A stretch of 64,000 nucleotides of DNA from Crocosphaera sp. (GTDB lineage Bacteria > Cyanobacteriota > Cyanobacteriia > Cyanobacteriales > Microcystaceae). The stretch is from positions 1 through 64,000 of the forward strand of contig NZ_JASJEB010000019.1 in the NCBI RefSeq assembly GCF_030064895.1. Reading direction: 5' to 3'. The number at the start of each line of letters is the position of its first letter. The stretch's first letter is position 1. A model generated the notes under the pieces. The model searched no databases. It had not been told where the DNA came from and saw only the letters and a program-made list of their open reading frames with translations. Both the position numbers and the translations under genes were made by a program. Shown here piece by piece: positions 36,289 to 45,931 of the stretch.

Positions 36289-36318
36289 TTGACAGACCAT
36301 ACTACTTTTTTATATAAT
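36289..36318 (+). promoter_or_regulatory. Consensus sigma-70 promoter
   Basis: TTGACA (36289-36294), an 18-bp spacer and TATAAT (36313-36318) form a perfect pair of boxes 134 bp upstream of the first DUF29 gene. It may drive DUF29 or a short RNA; heptamers (AGTGAAC) lie between it and the gene. Confidence 0.65.
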
Positions 36319-36451
36319 AATGACAGTGTTAGGTGTATGGGTGAAAAATATGTCTGCCTATAGAAGCTTTTTGGGTGGGTTAGATAGTGAATAGTGAACA
36401 GTGAACAGTGAACAGTTATTAGGTAATTTAGCTTAAGAATGAGTTTTAGTT

Positions 36452-36907
36452 ATGGTAGTTAAGAATGTGGACAAACTTAAAGAATTATATGAAATTGACG
36501 ATTATTTATGGATAGAAGAAACGGTTAAACTGTTGAAAGGGAAGCGGTTTGATGAGTTAGATTTAGAGAATTTAATTGAGGAGTTAGAAGACTTGGGTAG
36601 TGAGAAAAGGCATAAGGTAGAAAGTTTATTAGAACAAATTATCCGTCATTTTTTGCTCCTTGAATATTGGCACTATGAATATGACAGAAACTATCGACAT
36701 TGGCAAGCAGAAATTGTTGGTTTTCGTACTCAACTTAATAGACGGATGACTACAAACTTTTATAATTATCTAGAGAAAAATTTAGCAAAAATCTATAGAC
36801 AAGCACGTAAATATGTACAAGCTAAGTCAGGGTTAGATACCTTTCCCCAAGATTGTCCTTATAGCCTATCACAATTATTACATGAAGATTGGTTAATAAC
36901 GAATTAA
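36452..36907 (+). CDS. DUF29 protein, copy 1
   Basis: The 151-residue protein matches DUF29, a helical family that is expanded in cyanobacteria and has no settled function: LYEIDDYLWIEETVKLL, DELDLENLIEELEDLG, HLLLLEYW-like FLLLEYWHYEYDRNYRHW and a C-terminal YSLSQLLHEDW. Residues 9-60 are almost identical to copy 2, down to the DNA level, while the C-terminal halves differ. That pattern indicates tandem duplication or gene conversion. Confidence 0.85.
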   Translation: MVVKNVDKLKELYEIDDYLWIEETVKLLKGKRFDELDLENLIEELEDLGSEKRHKVESLLEQIIRHFLLLEYWHYEYDRNYRHWQAEIVGFRTQLNRRMTTNFYNYLEKNLAKIYRQARKYVQAKSGLDTFPQDCPYSLSQLLHEDWLITN

Positions 36908-36936
36908 AATAAAATAAAAATAAGTCGAAATAAATT

Positions 36937-37392
36937 ATGTTAGAACTAGAGAACTACAAACTCAAGGAATTATATGAAATTGACGATTATTTATGGATAG
37001 AAGAAACGGTTAAACTATTGAAAGGGAAGCGGTTTGATGAATTAGATTTAGAGAATTTAATTGAGGAGTTAGAGGACTTGGGTAGTGAGAAAAGGCATAA
37101 GGTAGAAAGTTTATTACAGCAAATAATTCGTCATTTATTATTATTAGAGTATTGGCATAATGAGCATGATAGAAATTACCGACATTGGCGGTCAGAGATT
37201 TTCAATTTTCGGGATCAGCTTAACGATCGCATGACCAGTAACTTCTATAATTATCTGGAGGAAAACTTAGCCAAAATTTATCGAAAAGCCCGTAAATATG
37301 TAGAAATAAAGTCCGGTTTAGATACATTTCCTGAAGACTGTCCTTATACATTACAACAACTATTAGATGAAGATTGGTGTCCTACTCCATAG
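36937..37392 (+). CDS. DUF29 protein, copy 2
   Basis: Another 151-residue DUF29 protein, 29 bp after copy 1 and of equal length. It keeps the N-terminal block nearly unchanged and diverges in RSEIFNFRDQLNDRMTSNFYNY and later. Its last 11 bp overlap the convergent end of idi, and its sequence supplies the final residues and stop of idi. Function unknown. Confidence 0.85.
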   Translation: MLELENYKLKELYEIDDYLWIEETVKLLKGKRFDELDLENLIEELEDLGSEKRHKVESLLQQIIRHLLLLEYWHNEHDRNYRHWRSEIFNFRDQLNDRMTSNFYNYLEENLAKIYRKARKYVEIKSGLDTFPEDCPYTLQQLLDEDWCPTP

Positions 37393-38464
37393 GGTAAAAC
37401 GAACTATTTTTATGATGTAACTGAACTTGTTTTAACTCAGTTAAATTAGAAGCACCGGCACAAAAAGTAGCAATTTTCAGGGTTTCCAATAAGATTGAGA
37501 ACTTATCATAAACCGCTTCAGACTGATAGGTAGCAGCATCAAGAAAAGGTGCTGCACTACCAACCAACGTTGCTCCCAGGGCGATCGCTTTAGCAACATC
37601 GATCCCGCTACGAATACCCCCACTAGCAAACACAGGCAACTCTGGGACAGCCTTACGTACCTGCATCAACGACACGGCTGTAGGAATGCCCCAACCGGCG
37701 AAACAATGGGCTATCTGACGAAGATGGGGATCTCTTTGTCTGTATGCCTCGACCTCACTCCAACTGGTACCTCCAGCACCGGCAATATCGATGGCAGACA
37801 TCCCACAGTCAGCTAAACGACTGGCTACTTTACCACTGATACCATTACCGACTTCTTTGGCGATGATGGGTACTTCTAATTGAGTAGCTAGCGTTGCGAT
37901 CTTGCTATAGAGTCCTTTCCAGTTGCGATCGCCTTCTCCTTGGACAGCTTCTTGTAGGGGGTTGAGATGGAGGATCAAAGCATCGGCTTCGATCATATCT
38001 ATGGCTTTTTTGGCTTCATCGATACCGTAACCATAATTAAGCTGTACTGCCCCTAAGTTAGCAAATAGTAAGATATCGGGTGCAACTCCCCGTACTTGAT
38101 AACTTTTGCCTAAGTTTGGCTGTTCAATGCCTGCACGTTGGGAACCTACTCCCATAGCAATACCCAAAGTTTGTGCTGCTTCTGCTAAATTCAAGTTAAT
38201 AACATGGGCTGAGTCTGTGCCGCCGGTCATGCTACTTATTAGTAAAGGGGCTTTTAGGGTTTTGCCCCAGAGTTGTAAACTGAGGTCAACTTCATCGAGA
38301 TCCACATCAGGAAGGGCATCATGTTCGATGAAAAATTGCTCAAATCCTGTAGTGATGCCTTTACCTTTTACATCTTCCTCTAAAACAATATTGATATGAT
38401 CCGCTTTTCTATTTTCGATTAGAGTAGGAGGAACAATGGGAGATTGATTAACAGAGGAAGACAT
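37382..38464 (-). CDS. fni: Isopentenyl-diphosphate delta-isomerase, type 2 (FMN-dependent)
   Basis: The 360-residue protein is a type 2 IPP isomerase (fni/idi2): RKADHINIVLEEDV at the N-terminus (about 18-31), APLLISSMTGGT, GSQRAGIE, HLNPLQEAVQGEGDRNW with the catalytic Gln/Glu region, KEVGNGIS, and an FMN phosphate site ASGGIRSG. It interconverts IPP and DMAPP for carotenoid, phytol and quinone synthesis. The C-terminus SFYPME is an extension created where the gene meets the DUF29 pair. Confidence 0.95.
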   Translation of the reverse strand: MSSSVNQSPIVPPTLIENRKADHINIVLEEDVKGKGITTGFEQFFIEHDALPDVDLDEVDLSLQLWGKTLKAPLLISSMTGGTDSAHVINLNLAEAAQTLGIAMGVGSQRAGIEQPNLGKSYQVRGVAPDILLFANLGAVQLNYGYGIDEAKKAIDMIEADALILHLNPLQEAVQGEGDRNWKGLYSKIATLATQLEVPIIAKEVGNGISGKVASRLADCGMSAIDIAGAGGTSWSEVEAYRQRDPHLRQIAHCFAGWGIPTAVSLMQVRKAVPELPVFASGGIRSGIDVAKAIALGATLVGSAAPFLDAATYQSEAVYDKFSILLETLKIATFCAGASNLTELKQVQLHHKNSSFYPME

Positions 38465-38532
38465 GGGTTAAAGTAGGGTAGATCGGTTTTTTTATTTATT
38501 CTAGCAAAAAACTCATTGGGTAGATATCAAAA

Positions 38533-38928
38533 ATGTTTAATGATTTAGAAGAATCCTTTCCTCAATATTGGACGGGAATTTTTTTGAGATTTTTGTCTAT
38601 TTGTTTGGTTTATGGTGCCTTGGTACATTGTAGCAACATTTTAAGTTTAGGTGACGTTTCTTGGTTAGAAACACCTCTTCTGTGGCGAGTCATGGATATT
38701 ATTTTATTAATTTTTGATGTGATTATTGCTATTAGTCTTTGGTTTCATTCTTTTTCTGGAATAATTACTTTTTTTTTTTGTATTATTCTCTTACAAATTA
38801 TACCTTATACTCTATTTCGTCAGTATTTTATTACCAAACCAGAGGATATAGAAACTTTAAATGGTTTAGTTGGTACTGAAATAGTTTTGATGACAATGTT
38901 AATTATGTTAATTGTGGCTAAAAAATGA
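38533..38928 (+). CDS. Small membrane protein coupled to the mannosidase gene
   Basis: The 131-residue protein has about four hydrophobic helices (FLSICLVYGALVHC, VMDIILLIFDVIIAISLWF, GIITFFFCIILLQIIPYTLF, VLMTMLIMLIVA). It is not a family I recognise. Its stop codon overlaps the start of the mannosidase gene (ATGA), so the two are probably translated together; it may be an accessory membrane partner. Confidence 0.65.
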   Translation: MFNDLEESFPQYWTGIFLRFLSICLVYGALVHCSNILSLGDVSWLETPLLWRVMDIILLIFDVIIAISLWFHSFSGIITFFFCIILLQIIPYTLFRQYFITKPEDIETLNGLVGTEIVLMTMLIMLIVAKK

Positions 38929-41900
38929 AGATTACTGACATTATTGATAAGTTACGTTCCCTCACACAAGTTAGTGTCCAAAATAATTGGTTAGGTAGTT
39001 CGGAAGAAATAGACATTAATGATTTTAGTTTTGATGATTTACAATTAATGACAGCTAACGAAAAAGGATATTTAACCTGGGAAGCAGGAAGTAAGGTTAA
39101 ATGGTTGGTTCAAAAATTGGTTATTCCTGAACAATTAAATGGTTATCCTTTACAACAACTTTCTCTAAGATTATCTCTCGTTTGGTGGGCAGAAGTAGCA
39201 GAAATTTTTGTCAATGGTGAGTTGGTACAAGAGGGAGATTTATTTGACTCTTTAGCCAGAGTTTTATTAACTTCTTCTGCTGAGATTGGGCAAGAATTTT
39301 TAGTCTGTTTACGGTTAGTTAGTCCTGGCCATGATATTGGGGCATTAATGAAGTCTCAATTAATATATGAAAGTGATTATAAGAAAATCGATCCTGGTTT
39401 TGTAGCAGAAGAAATTGCTGTTTTATTTAACTATATATCGACTTTTTACCCTAAAAAATTAGATATTTTAGAAGAGACTGTTAATAATATTAACTTTAAT
39501 TATGTTCATGATGTAAACAAGTTTAATGACGAACTAACGAAGATGAGAAGAGAATTACAACCTTTTAGTGATACCATCAAACAACGAAAATTTAATATTG
39601 TTGGCCATGCTCATTTAGATATGGCTTGGTTATGGACAGTAAAGGAAACTTGGGAAGTAGCAGAACGAACTTTTAGGTCAGTTATTAACTTACAAAAAGA
39701 ATTTAGTTATCTTACATTTTGCCATACAACCCCTCTTCTTTATGAATGGATGGAAAAAAATCGTCCTGAGCTTTTTAAACAAATTAAAGCCTCATATAAA
39801 GCCGGTACATGGGAAATTTTAGGCGGAATGTGGGTAGAACCAGAGGTAAATTTAGTCTCAGGAGAATCCTTAGTCAGACAGCTTTTATATGGACAAAAAT
39901 ACATCAGAGAAAAATTTGGCACTATCACAGAAGTTTCTTGGCTACCCGACAGTTTTGGATTTTGTTTACAGCTACCACAAATTTTTAAACAAAGTGGCAT
40001 TAACTATTTTGTTACAGGGAAACTACACTGGAACAATACAGTAGAATTTCCCTATGGTGCCTTTTGGTGGCAATCTCTTGATGGCACAAAATTATTAACC
40101 GTAATGTCTCCCCCAAATGTAGAAGGAGTAATGACAACCAATCCTATTCCTATGACTAATTATAGTGTGGAATGGGAACAACAAACTGGTTTACAAGAAA
40201 TCTTATGGATACCAGGTGTTGGAGATCATGGAGGTGGTCCAACTCGTGACATGGTAGAAGTTAGTCAACGCTGGAAACATTCTCCCTTTTTTCCACAAGT
40301 TAATTTTACAACTGCTAAAAGTTATCTAGATAAGGTAAAAAATACTGTTGAAAATGGTTTAAAAATTCCTGTATGGGATGATGAACTATATTTAGATTTA
40401 CATCGCGGTTGTTATACCACTCACGCAGACCAAAAATATTATAATCGTCGCAGTGAAGACTTATTATATCAAGCAGAGTTATGGTCATGTTTAGCGGCTA
40501 TCATTGAAAATAAACCTCTGGATAATGAAGTCAAAAGTAACCTAGAATTAGCTTGGAAAAAAGTTTTATTGAATCAATTTCATGATATCTTACCAGGAAC
40601 TGCTATTACCGATGTTTTTGTAGAAGCAAATGAAGACTGGGAAAAATCTCAAATCATAGGAAATAATGTCTTTAAATCTGCTTTAAAAAAAATCGTATCT
40701 TGGATTAAAATACCTTTTCTATATAAGCTTGAGGCAAAACCAATAATTATTTTTAATTCTCTCAACTGGGAGCGTTCGGAAATAGTAGAAATTGATAATA
40801 TTGATGATAATTATGAAATTTATGACTTAGAAAGCAATAAAATAATTACTCAAGTTTCCCATGATAATAAGCTTCTATTTTTAGCAAAAAACATTCCTTC
40901 TCTTGGTTATCGTATTTTTTATCTAGTTCCCATAGATACCAAGAAAAAGAAAGAAAAAATATTGCTACAAAATGAAACTATTTTAGAGAATGAGTACCTG
41001 AAAGTAAAGATTAATGAGCAGACAGGAAACATTGACAGTATTTATGATAAAAACAATAATATAGAAATTTTAAAAGGAGAAGGTAATCAATTACAAAGCT
41101 TTCAAGATCAAGGACAATATTGGGATGCTTGGAATATTGACCCAAATTATAATACTTATCCATTAGCAAATACAAAATTAATATCTCTAGAAATATTAGA
41201 AGTAGGTCCCATTCAATGGAAAGTAAGAGTAACTAGAACATTAGGTAAATCAGACTTTACACAAGATTATATCTTGCAGAAAAATTCAGCAATTTTGCAA
41301 ATAAAAAGCAAAGTAAATTGGGAAGAAAAATATGTCTTAGTTAAAGCAGCATTTCCACTTAATTTAACAGCAGAATATAGTAGTTATGAAATTCCCTTTG
41401 GGACTATTCAAAGGTCAAACTGTCCAGAAACACCATATGAAAAAGCAAAATGGGAAGTACCAGCTTTACGATGGGCAGATTTAACAGATAATAGTAAAAA
41501 CTATGGAGTAAGCTTATTAAATGACTGTAAATATGGCTATGATAGTAAAAGCGATCGCCTCAGACTTACCCTATTAAAAAGTCCCCGATGGCCTGATCCC
41601 ACTTGTGACATTGGAAAACACGAATTTACCTATGCTATCTATCCCCATAGAGGAAGTTGGCAAACAGCAAAAACAGTACAAAAAGCCCGTGAATTAAATA
41701 TTCCTTTACAAATAATAATTTCTAATAATAAAAATAATAATCAAGGAAAATTACCTCCCGTATTTTCAGGATTAAAAGTAACACCAGATAACTTAATTAT
41801 TTCAGCATTGAAACCAATAGAAGAGGGAAAAGATAACTATATTTTACGCTGTTATGAATGCGAAGGTAAACCTGATCTAATCGGAATAGAAAGTGATTTA

Positions 41901-42005
41901 AACCTAAAGTTAGGTCAGGCAAGAAACTTATTAGAAGAAATAACCAATGATGAGTATAAAATTAAACCTTGGAAAATTGTCACCTTTGACCTAAAAAAAG
42001 AATAG
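38925..42005 (+). CDS. Alpha-mannosidase, glycoside hydrolase family 38
   Basis: The 1026-residue protein has the GH38 N-terminal catalytic domain with VGHAHLDMAWLWTVKETWEVAERTFRS near 225-250, the nucleophile region SWLPDSFGFCLQLPQI near 340-356 (Asp in LPDSFG), and QFHDILPGTAITDV near 549, followed by mid and C-terminal beta domains. No signal peptide is evident, so it is probably cytoplasmic. It should remove alpha-mannose from glycans, for storage or turnover of surface sugar. Confidence 0.9.
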   Translation: MKITDIIDKLRSLTQVSVQNNWLGSSEEIDINDFSFDDLQLMTANEKGYLTWEAGSKVKWLVQKLVIPEQLNGYPLQQLSLRLSLVWWAEVAEIFVNGELVQEGDLFDSLARVLLTSSAEIGQEFLVCLRLVSPGHDIGALMKSQLIYESDYKKIDPGFVAEEIAVLFNYISTFYPKKLDILEETVNNINFNYVHDVNKFNDELTKMRRELQPFSDTIKQRKFNIVGHAHLDMAWLWTVKETWEVAERTFRSVINLQKEFSYLTFCHTTPLLYEWMEKNRPELFKQIKASYKAGTWEILGGMWVEPEVNLVSGESLVRQLLYGQKYIREKFGTITEVSWLPDSFGFCLQLPQIFKQSGINYFVTGKLHWNNTVEFPYGAFWWQSLDGTKLLTVMSPPNVEGVMTTNPIPMTNYSVEWEQQTGLQEILWIPGVGDHGGGPTRDMVEVSQRWKHSPFFPQVNFTTAKSYLDKVKNTVENGLKIPVWDDELYLDLHRGCYTTHADQKYYNRRSEDLLYQAELWSCLAAIIENKPLDNEVKSNLELAWKKVLLNQFHDILPGTAITDVFVEANEDWEKSQIIGNNVFKSALKKIVSWIKIPFLYKLEAKPIIIFNSLNWERSEIVEIDNIDDNYEIYDLESNKIITQVSHDNKLLFLAKNIPSLGYRIFYLVPIDTKKKKEKILLQNETILENEYLKVKINEQTGNIDSIYDKNNNIEILKGEGNQLQSFQDQGQYWDAWNIDPNYNTYPLANTKLISLEILEVGPIQWKVRVTRTLGKSDFTQDYILQKNSAILQIKSKVNWEEKYVLVKAAFPLNLTAEYSSYEIPFGTIQRSNCPETPYEKAKWEVPALRWADLTDNSKNYGVSLLNDCKYGYDSKSDRLRLTLLKSPRWPDPTCDIGKHEFTYAIYPHRGSWQTAKTVQKARELNIPLQIIISNNKNNNQGKLPPVFSGLKVTPDNLIISALKPIEEGKDNYILRCYECEGKPDLIGIESDLNLKLGQARNLLEEITNDEYKIKPWKIVTFDLKKE

Positions 42006-42102
42006 CGATCGCCACGAATAGCAGTTTTCAATTGAGTGTATTAATATTTTGTTTAGAGGACTGTGGAAACTATGGAAAGTGTTGATATTTTAATGTTTAA
42101 TC

Positions 42103-42313
42103 TATAGGGTTTCTCTGACTCGTGAGGTACATCTTGATTTTATAGCGTTTCTCGGACTCATGAGGTACACCTAACTCCTGCCTCCTGCCCCCTGCCTCCT
42201 GCCTCAAAGAGATCACCTATGTACCTCACAAGTATGAGAAGTGCTATATTTCCTGTTTCCTGTTCCCTAATACTAAAAACTCCTGTACCTCATAAGTAAA
42301 TAGAACTGTTATA
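42103..42313. mobile_element. Outer MITE-like element with TATA-type ends
   Basis: The left end TATAGGGTTTCTCTGACT...GAGGTAC at 42103 pairs with the right end GTACCTCATAAGT...ACTGTTATA at about 42285-42313. It encloses a second element of the same family (42141-42248). Ends are imperfect, so it is older than the inner one. It fills the gap between the mannosidase and the Usp gene. Confidence 0.6.
42141..42248. mobile_element. Inner 108-bp MITE nested in the outer element
   Basis: TATAGCGTTTCTCGGACTCA followed by TGAGGTACAC on the left and the complementary GTACCTCACAAGTATGAGAAGTGCTATA on the right form inverted ends of about 30 bp with about 26 matches. TA at both outer ends suggests TA-targeted insertion. 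The middle contains CTGCCTCC/CTGCCCC heptamer-like repeats. No coding capacity. Confidence 0.75.
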
Positions 42314-42396
42314 TACAAATAAAAACTTCTGTAAAATAAACAACAAATTAGTAAGATTTGTGTTATCATAAAAGTAGAAAAATTAGGAAAAAAACA

Positions 42397-42828
42397 GTGA
42401 ATCTTCTAGTTGCTGTTGACTGTTCCGACTCAACTCAAAAAGTAGTTAACAAAGCCCAAGAAATAGCTAAAGCTTTGTCAGGCAAACTATGGGTTATCCA
42501 TGTTGCCCAACCGGAACCCGATTTTGTGGGATATAATACAGGTCCCCAAACAGAGAGAGATTATGTTGCCAAAGTCTTGCATTCAGAACATTCTCAGATT
42601 CAAGAAATAGCCAAAAACTTGCGTAATGAAGGCATAGAAGCAAGCGCTTTATTAATACAAGGTTCAACCGTAGAGACAATTATTAAAGAAGCGAAAAAAC
42701 TGCAAGTGGAGATGATTATCATCGGTTCTCATAGACATAACCTCATCTCCGAACTATTTTTAGGAAGTGTCAGTAAAGGAGTTATTTCTCAGTCCCAATG
42801 TCCAATTTTAATTGTCCCCACCCATTAA
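42397..42828 (+). CDS. Universal stress protein (UspA family)
   Basis: From a GTG at 42397 (VNLLVAVDCSDST), with AGGA 9 bp upstream, the protein has 143 residues; an ATG further upstream at 42358 gives a basic leader not found in the family. The ATP-binding motif GSHRHNLISELFLGSVS near 120 follows the usual G-2x-G-9x-G(S/T) pattern, then QCPILIVP at the end. It probably binds nucleotide and takes part in stress adaptation. Confidence 0.85.
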   Translation: MNLLVAVDCSDSTQKVVNKAQEIAKALSGKLWVIHVAQPEPDFVGYNTGPQTERDYVAKVLHSEHSQIQEIAKNLRNEGIEASALLIQGSTVETIIKEAKKLQVEMIIIGSHRHNLISELFLGSVSKGVISQSQCPILIVPTH

Positions 42829-42829
42829 C

Positions 42830-43594
42830 TTATTTCCCACTCAATTTAACAAGGCCAATACCACCAAAATATAATCCTAAAACTGCCCCAGCTAATAAAG
42901 ATTGAGTCAAGGGATCAGTAGAAGGAGTTAATATTGCACCCAAAATAACCGACCCTAAAACAATAACACGCCATCCCTTCAACATCTGATTTGAAGAAAC
43001 AATACCCAACTGTCCTAAAATTAATTGAATCACAGGAATTTGAAAAGCAATACCCGTACTAAACATTAACAATAAAACGAACTCAAAATAACGCTCAATG
43101 GACCAAGCTTGTTCAACAACATCCGATCCATAAGCAATAAAAAACCTTAAAGCAGCCGGAATTAAAGCCCAATAAGAAAAACCAATTCCTGCAAAAAATA
43201 GCACACTTGATCCCAAAATTACAGGACCCAATAAAAAACGTTCCCGACGAGTCAAACCTGGTAAAACAAACTGAATAACCTGATAAAGAATAAAAGGACT
43301 CGCCACCAATAAACCGCTATAACCAGCCACCTTAATTGACACAAAAAAGAACTCACCAGGGGCTAACTGTAAAAAATTGACCCCTTGCGCCGGAACCTCC
43401 AACCATCGGACCAAAGGTTTAACCACCAGGAAACAAGCAATCATACCCACTGCTACCGCAATCAAAGCATAAAAAATGCGCATCCGCAGTTCTTCGAGAT
43501 GGTCAAACAAAGACATCTCAACCTCATCGGGTATTTCATCAAGATAGGCTTCTTTTTCAACATCGGTACGGGGTTCACTATTGGTTTGGGTCAT
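42830..43594 (-). CDS. tatC: Sec-independent protein translocase subunit TatC
   Basis: The 254-residue protein has six membrane helices and conserved segments [14 protein letters not shown] near 29-42, [39 protein letters not shown], and [11 protein letters not shown]. TatC recognises twin-arginine signals and forms the receptor of the Tat translocase in plasma and thylakoid membranes. No tatA/B gene is adjacent. It converges on the Usp gene with one intervening base. Confidence 0.96.
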   Translation of the reverse strand: MTQTNSEPRTDVEKEAYLDEIPDEVEMSLFDHLEELRMRIFYALIAVAVGMIACFLVVKPLVRWLEVPAQGVNFLQLAPGEFFFVSIKVAGYSGLLVASPFILYQVIQFVLPGLTRRERFLLGPVILGSSVLFFAGIGFSYWALIPAALRFFIAYGSDVVEQAWSIERYFEFVLLLMFSTGIAFQIPVIQLILGQLGIVSSNQMLKGWRVIVLGSVILGAILTPSTDPLTQSLLAGAVLGLYFGGIGLVKLSGK

Positions 43595-43658
43595 AACTCG
43601 GCTACAGTGGGTTTAATCATTACCCATTGTAAGAAAAAATGTTCAGCTTCCGCGACTT

Positions 43659-45659
43659 CTAAGAGATTAAATCAAAAGAAATTACGCGATCGCGTCCTTC
43701 TTGTTTGGCTTTATATAAAGCCAAGTCAGCATTTTGTAGTAATTTTTTGGATTTTTTTCCATGATTTGGATAAGCAGAAACCCCGAGAGAAACTGTCACT
43801 AACCCTAAAGATTGATTCCCATATTGAATATACAAATTTCTAATACCCAATCTTAATTGTTCTGCCCTTTCTATAGCGTTTTCTAGGGAAGAATAAGGTA
43901 AAATAATAGTAAATTCTTCCCCTCCAAAACGACAAGCAATATCCGATTGACGAACACTTTTTTGTATAAAATTACCAATGGTTTTTAGTACAACATCCCC
44001 AGCATCGTGGCTAAAGGTATCATTAAATTTTTTAAAATGATCCACATCCAACATAATAATTGCTAATGGTTTATTTTCTCGCATCACTCGATGTAATTCT
44101 CGATCCATAGAAGCGTCTAAATAACGACGGTTAAATAGTCCTGTCAAGGGATCTCGAAAACTTTGATATTGTAGAGTTTCTCTCAGTTTTAAATTCGCTA
44201 AAGAAATAGCAATTTGTTTTGATGTTGCTTCTGCTAAACGCTTTTGAGCAAGGGAGATATTTTTCTTGGAATTGGAATATAAAGAAAGTAATCCTAATGT
44301 TTCCCCTTGCGCCATCATAGGAACACATAAAGTGTTACCCATAGACTCATTATGTTTAACATGATCACAATATAAATTAGGAGAATTACTTTTAACTAAA
44401 TGAGAAATTCCTCGCCTTAAACCCCAACATTGTTGAGGTTTAATAAGATTATTCGTATTGGTATTATCTCCCCAGAGTGCCACTAATTCCAGTAAATTAC
44501 GAGATGGTTTTAAGGTAAATACAGAACCAGAAAAATCAGGAAATATCGGTCTTAATAAATCTGATAAAGTTCTTTCTGCCTCAGAGATAGATAAGCAAGT
44601 TTGTAAAAAATCAGTCATTTCTCCTAATAAGATCATTTCTTGGGTGCGGTCTTCTAATTCTTTGACTCTTTCTGCTAACTGTTCATTAATTCTTTTAATA
44701 TCTAATTCTGTTTTTTTTCTGTCTGTAATATCAGCAGCAACGGTTAAAATTTGTCGAGATTCCTGTTTTGCAGTACGGCTAAAAATCGTTTTCCTAATCT
44801 GAATCCAATGCCAGTTATTTTCACTATCTCGTAAACGACATTCTATTTCCAAATAACTATCATTTTTTAGCTTCAAACATCGCTGTCTAAATTTATCAAT
44901 TTTAATTTTATCGTCTGGGTGAACTAAGCAGGAAAAAATATCAGACTTCATTTGTTTAATTTCTTCAATACTATAACCTAAAATTTCTGTAATAAATCGA
45001 TTACAATAGACAGTATTATTGTCAATTAAATCATAAATATAAACAAGGTTTGGGGTCAGTTCAGCAATTCGTTGATTAAATTTTTGGTTGTCTCGTAAAA
45101 TCTCTTCAATTTGTTTTCTTTCTTCTATTTTTCTTTCAAGGGCATAATTTGCTTTTTCTAATTCATCTGTCCTTTGCTTTACTTTATTTTCTAACTGTTC
45201 ATTGAGTTGAATAACTATTTTTTCTGCCTTTTCTTTTTCTTTTATTTGAGATTTTAATTGTTGGTTTAAAACTTCTAATTCATCAGGAGAACGCAAGCTT
45301 AAAGTTTGAGGAATAATGGGTATTAAAGCAATAGTTGTATAAACAGAAACCATAGCTGTAAAGCTTTTAATAGCACCAGATAGCCAATAAATCGGGACCC
45401 AAAGGGTAATAATTGAAAAAATATGTGTTGTTCCACAGGATAAAGTAAATAGCCCAAATAGAATCAAAATTCCTCTAAAGGGAATTCCTTTATTCTGACG
45501 AATAAAATATAATAAAATAAGAGGTGTGAAAAAATAAGTAATAGCGATTAAACTATCAGAAATAATATGTAACCATAATAAAGATGGTTGCCATAAATAA
45601 CAGTTTCCATGAGGAATATATTGATTATGAGAAGATAAATGATTAAGAAAATACTGCAT
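43659..45659 (-). CDS. Diguanylate cyclase with ETR1-like ethylene-binding domain, PAS and GAF
   Basis: The 666-residue protein starts with three membrane helices matching the ethylene-binding domain of ETR1: SDSLIAITYFFTPLILLYF with Asp35, and LSCGTTHIFS with Cys75 and His79, the Cu(I) ligands in plants. A coiled coil (about 125-185), a PAS domain with PAC (about 195-310), a GAF domain (about 345-490) and a GGDEF domain follow. The catalytic GGEEF is intact and is preceded by the inhibitory site RQSD at the right spacing. It should make c-di-GMP in response to ethylene or another small ligand. Confidence 0.92.
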   Translation of the reverse strand: MQYFLNHLSSHNQYIPHGNCYLWQPSLLWLHIISDSLIAITYFFTPLILLYFIRQNKGIPFRGILILFGLFTLSCGTTHIFSIITLWVPIYWLSGAIKSFTAMVSVYTTIALIPIIPQTLSLRSPDELEVLNQQLKSQIKEKEKAEKIVIQLNEQLENKVKQRTDELEKANYALERKIEERKQIEEILRDNQKFNQRIAELTPNLVYIYDLIDNNTVYCNRFITEILGYSIEEIKQMKSDIFSCLVHPDDKIKIDKFRQRCLKLKNDSYLEIECRLRDSENNWHWIQIRKTIFSRTAKQESRQILTVAADITDRKKTELDIKRINEQLAERVKELEDRTQEMILLGEMTDFLQTCLSISEAERTLSDLLRPIFPDFSGSVFTLKPSRNLLELVALWGDNTNTNNLIKPQQCWGLRRGISHLVKSNSPNLYCDHVKHNESMGNTLCVPMMAQGETLGLLSLYSNSKKNISLAQKRLAEATSKQIAISLANLKLRETLQYQSFRDPLTGLFNRRYLDASMDRELHRVMRENKPLAIIMLDVDHFKKFNDTFSHDAGDVVLKTIGNFIQKSVRQSDIACRFGGEEFTIILPYSSLENAIERAEQLRLGIRNLYIQYGNQSLGLVTVSLGVSAYPNHGKKSKKLLQNADLALYKAKQEGRDRVISFDLIS

Positions 45660-45931
45660 TATTTTTAAGTTTTACTTAGGCATATTGATAACAAAAACTA
45701 TATTTCAACCTTCTCTACTTATGATTAAGATTAGGTTAAAATAATTAAACGGATTAGGCCACTTTATACTATCAATTTAATTTTAACCCATTGTTAATTT
45801 TATAGTAATTGTTTCATGCTAACAATGTAGTAACATCTAGGAGAATTAGTTTATTTTTCTTAACTTAATCTTAACTAAAAAGCTGAATTAATGCTATAAT
45901 CTATCAATTATTTTTTATTTATTGAAACCCT

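Noticed and set aside
43385-43843. 152-codon plus-strand frame across the tatC start and the cyclase end
   Set aside because: Antisense to two well-supported genes and without any recognisable domain.
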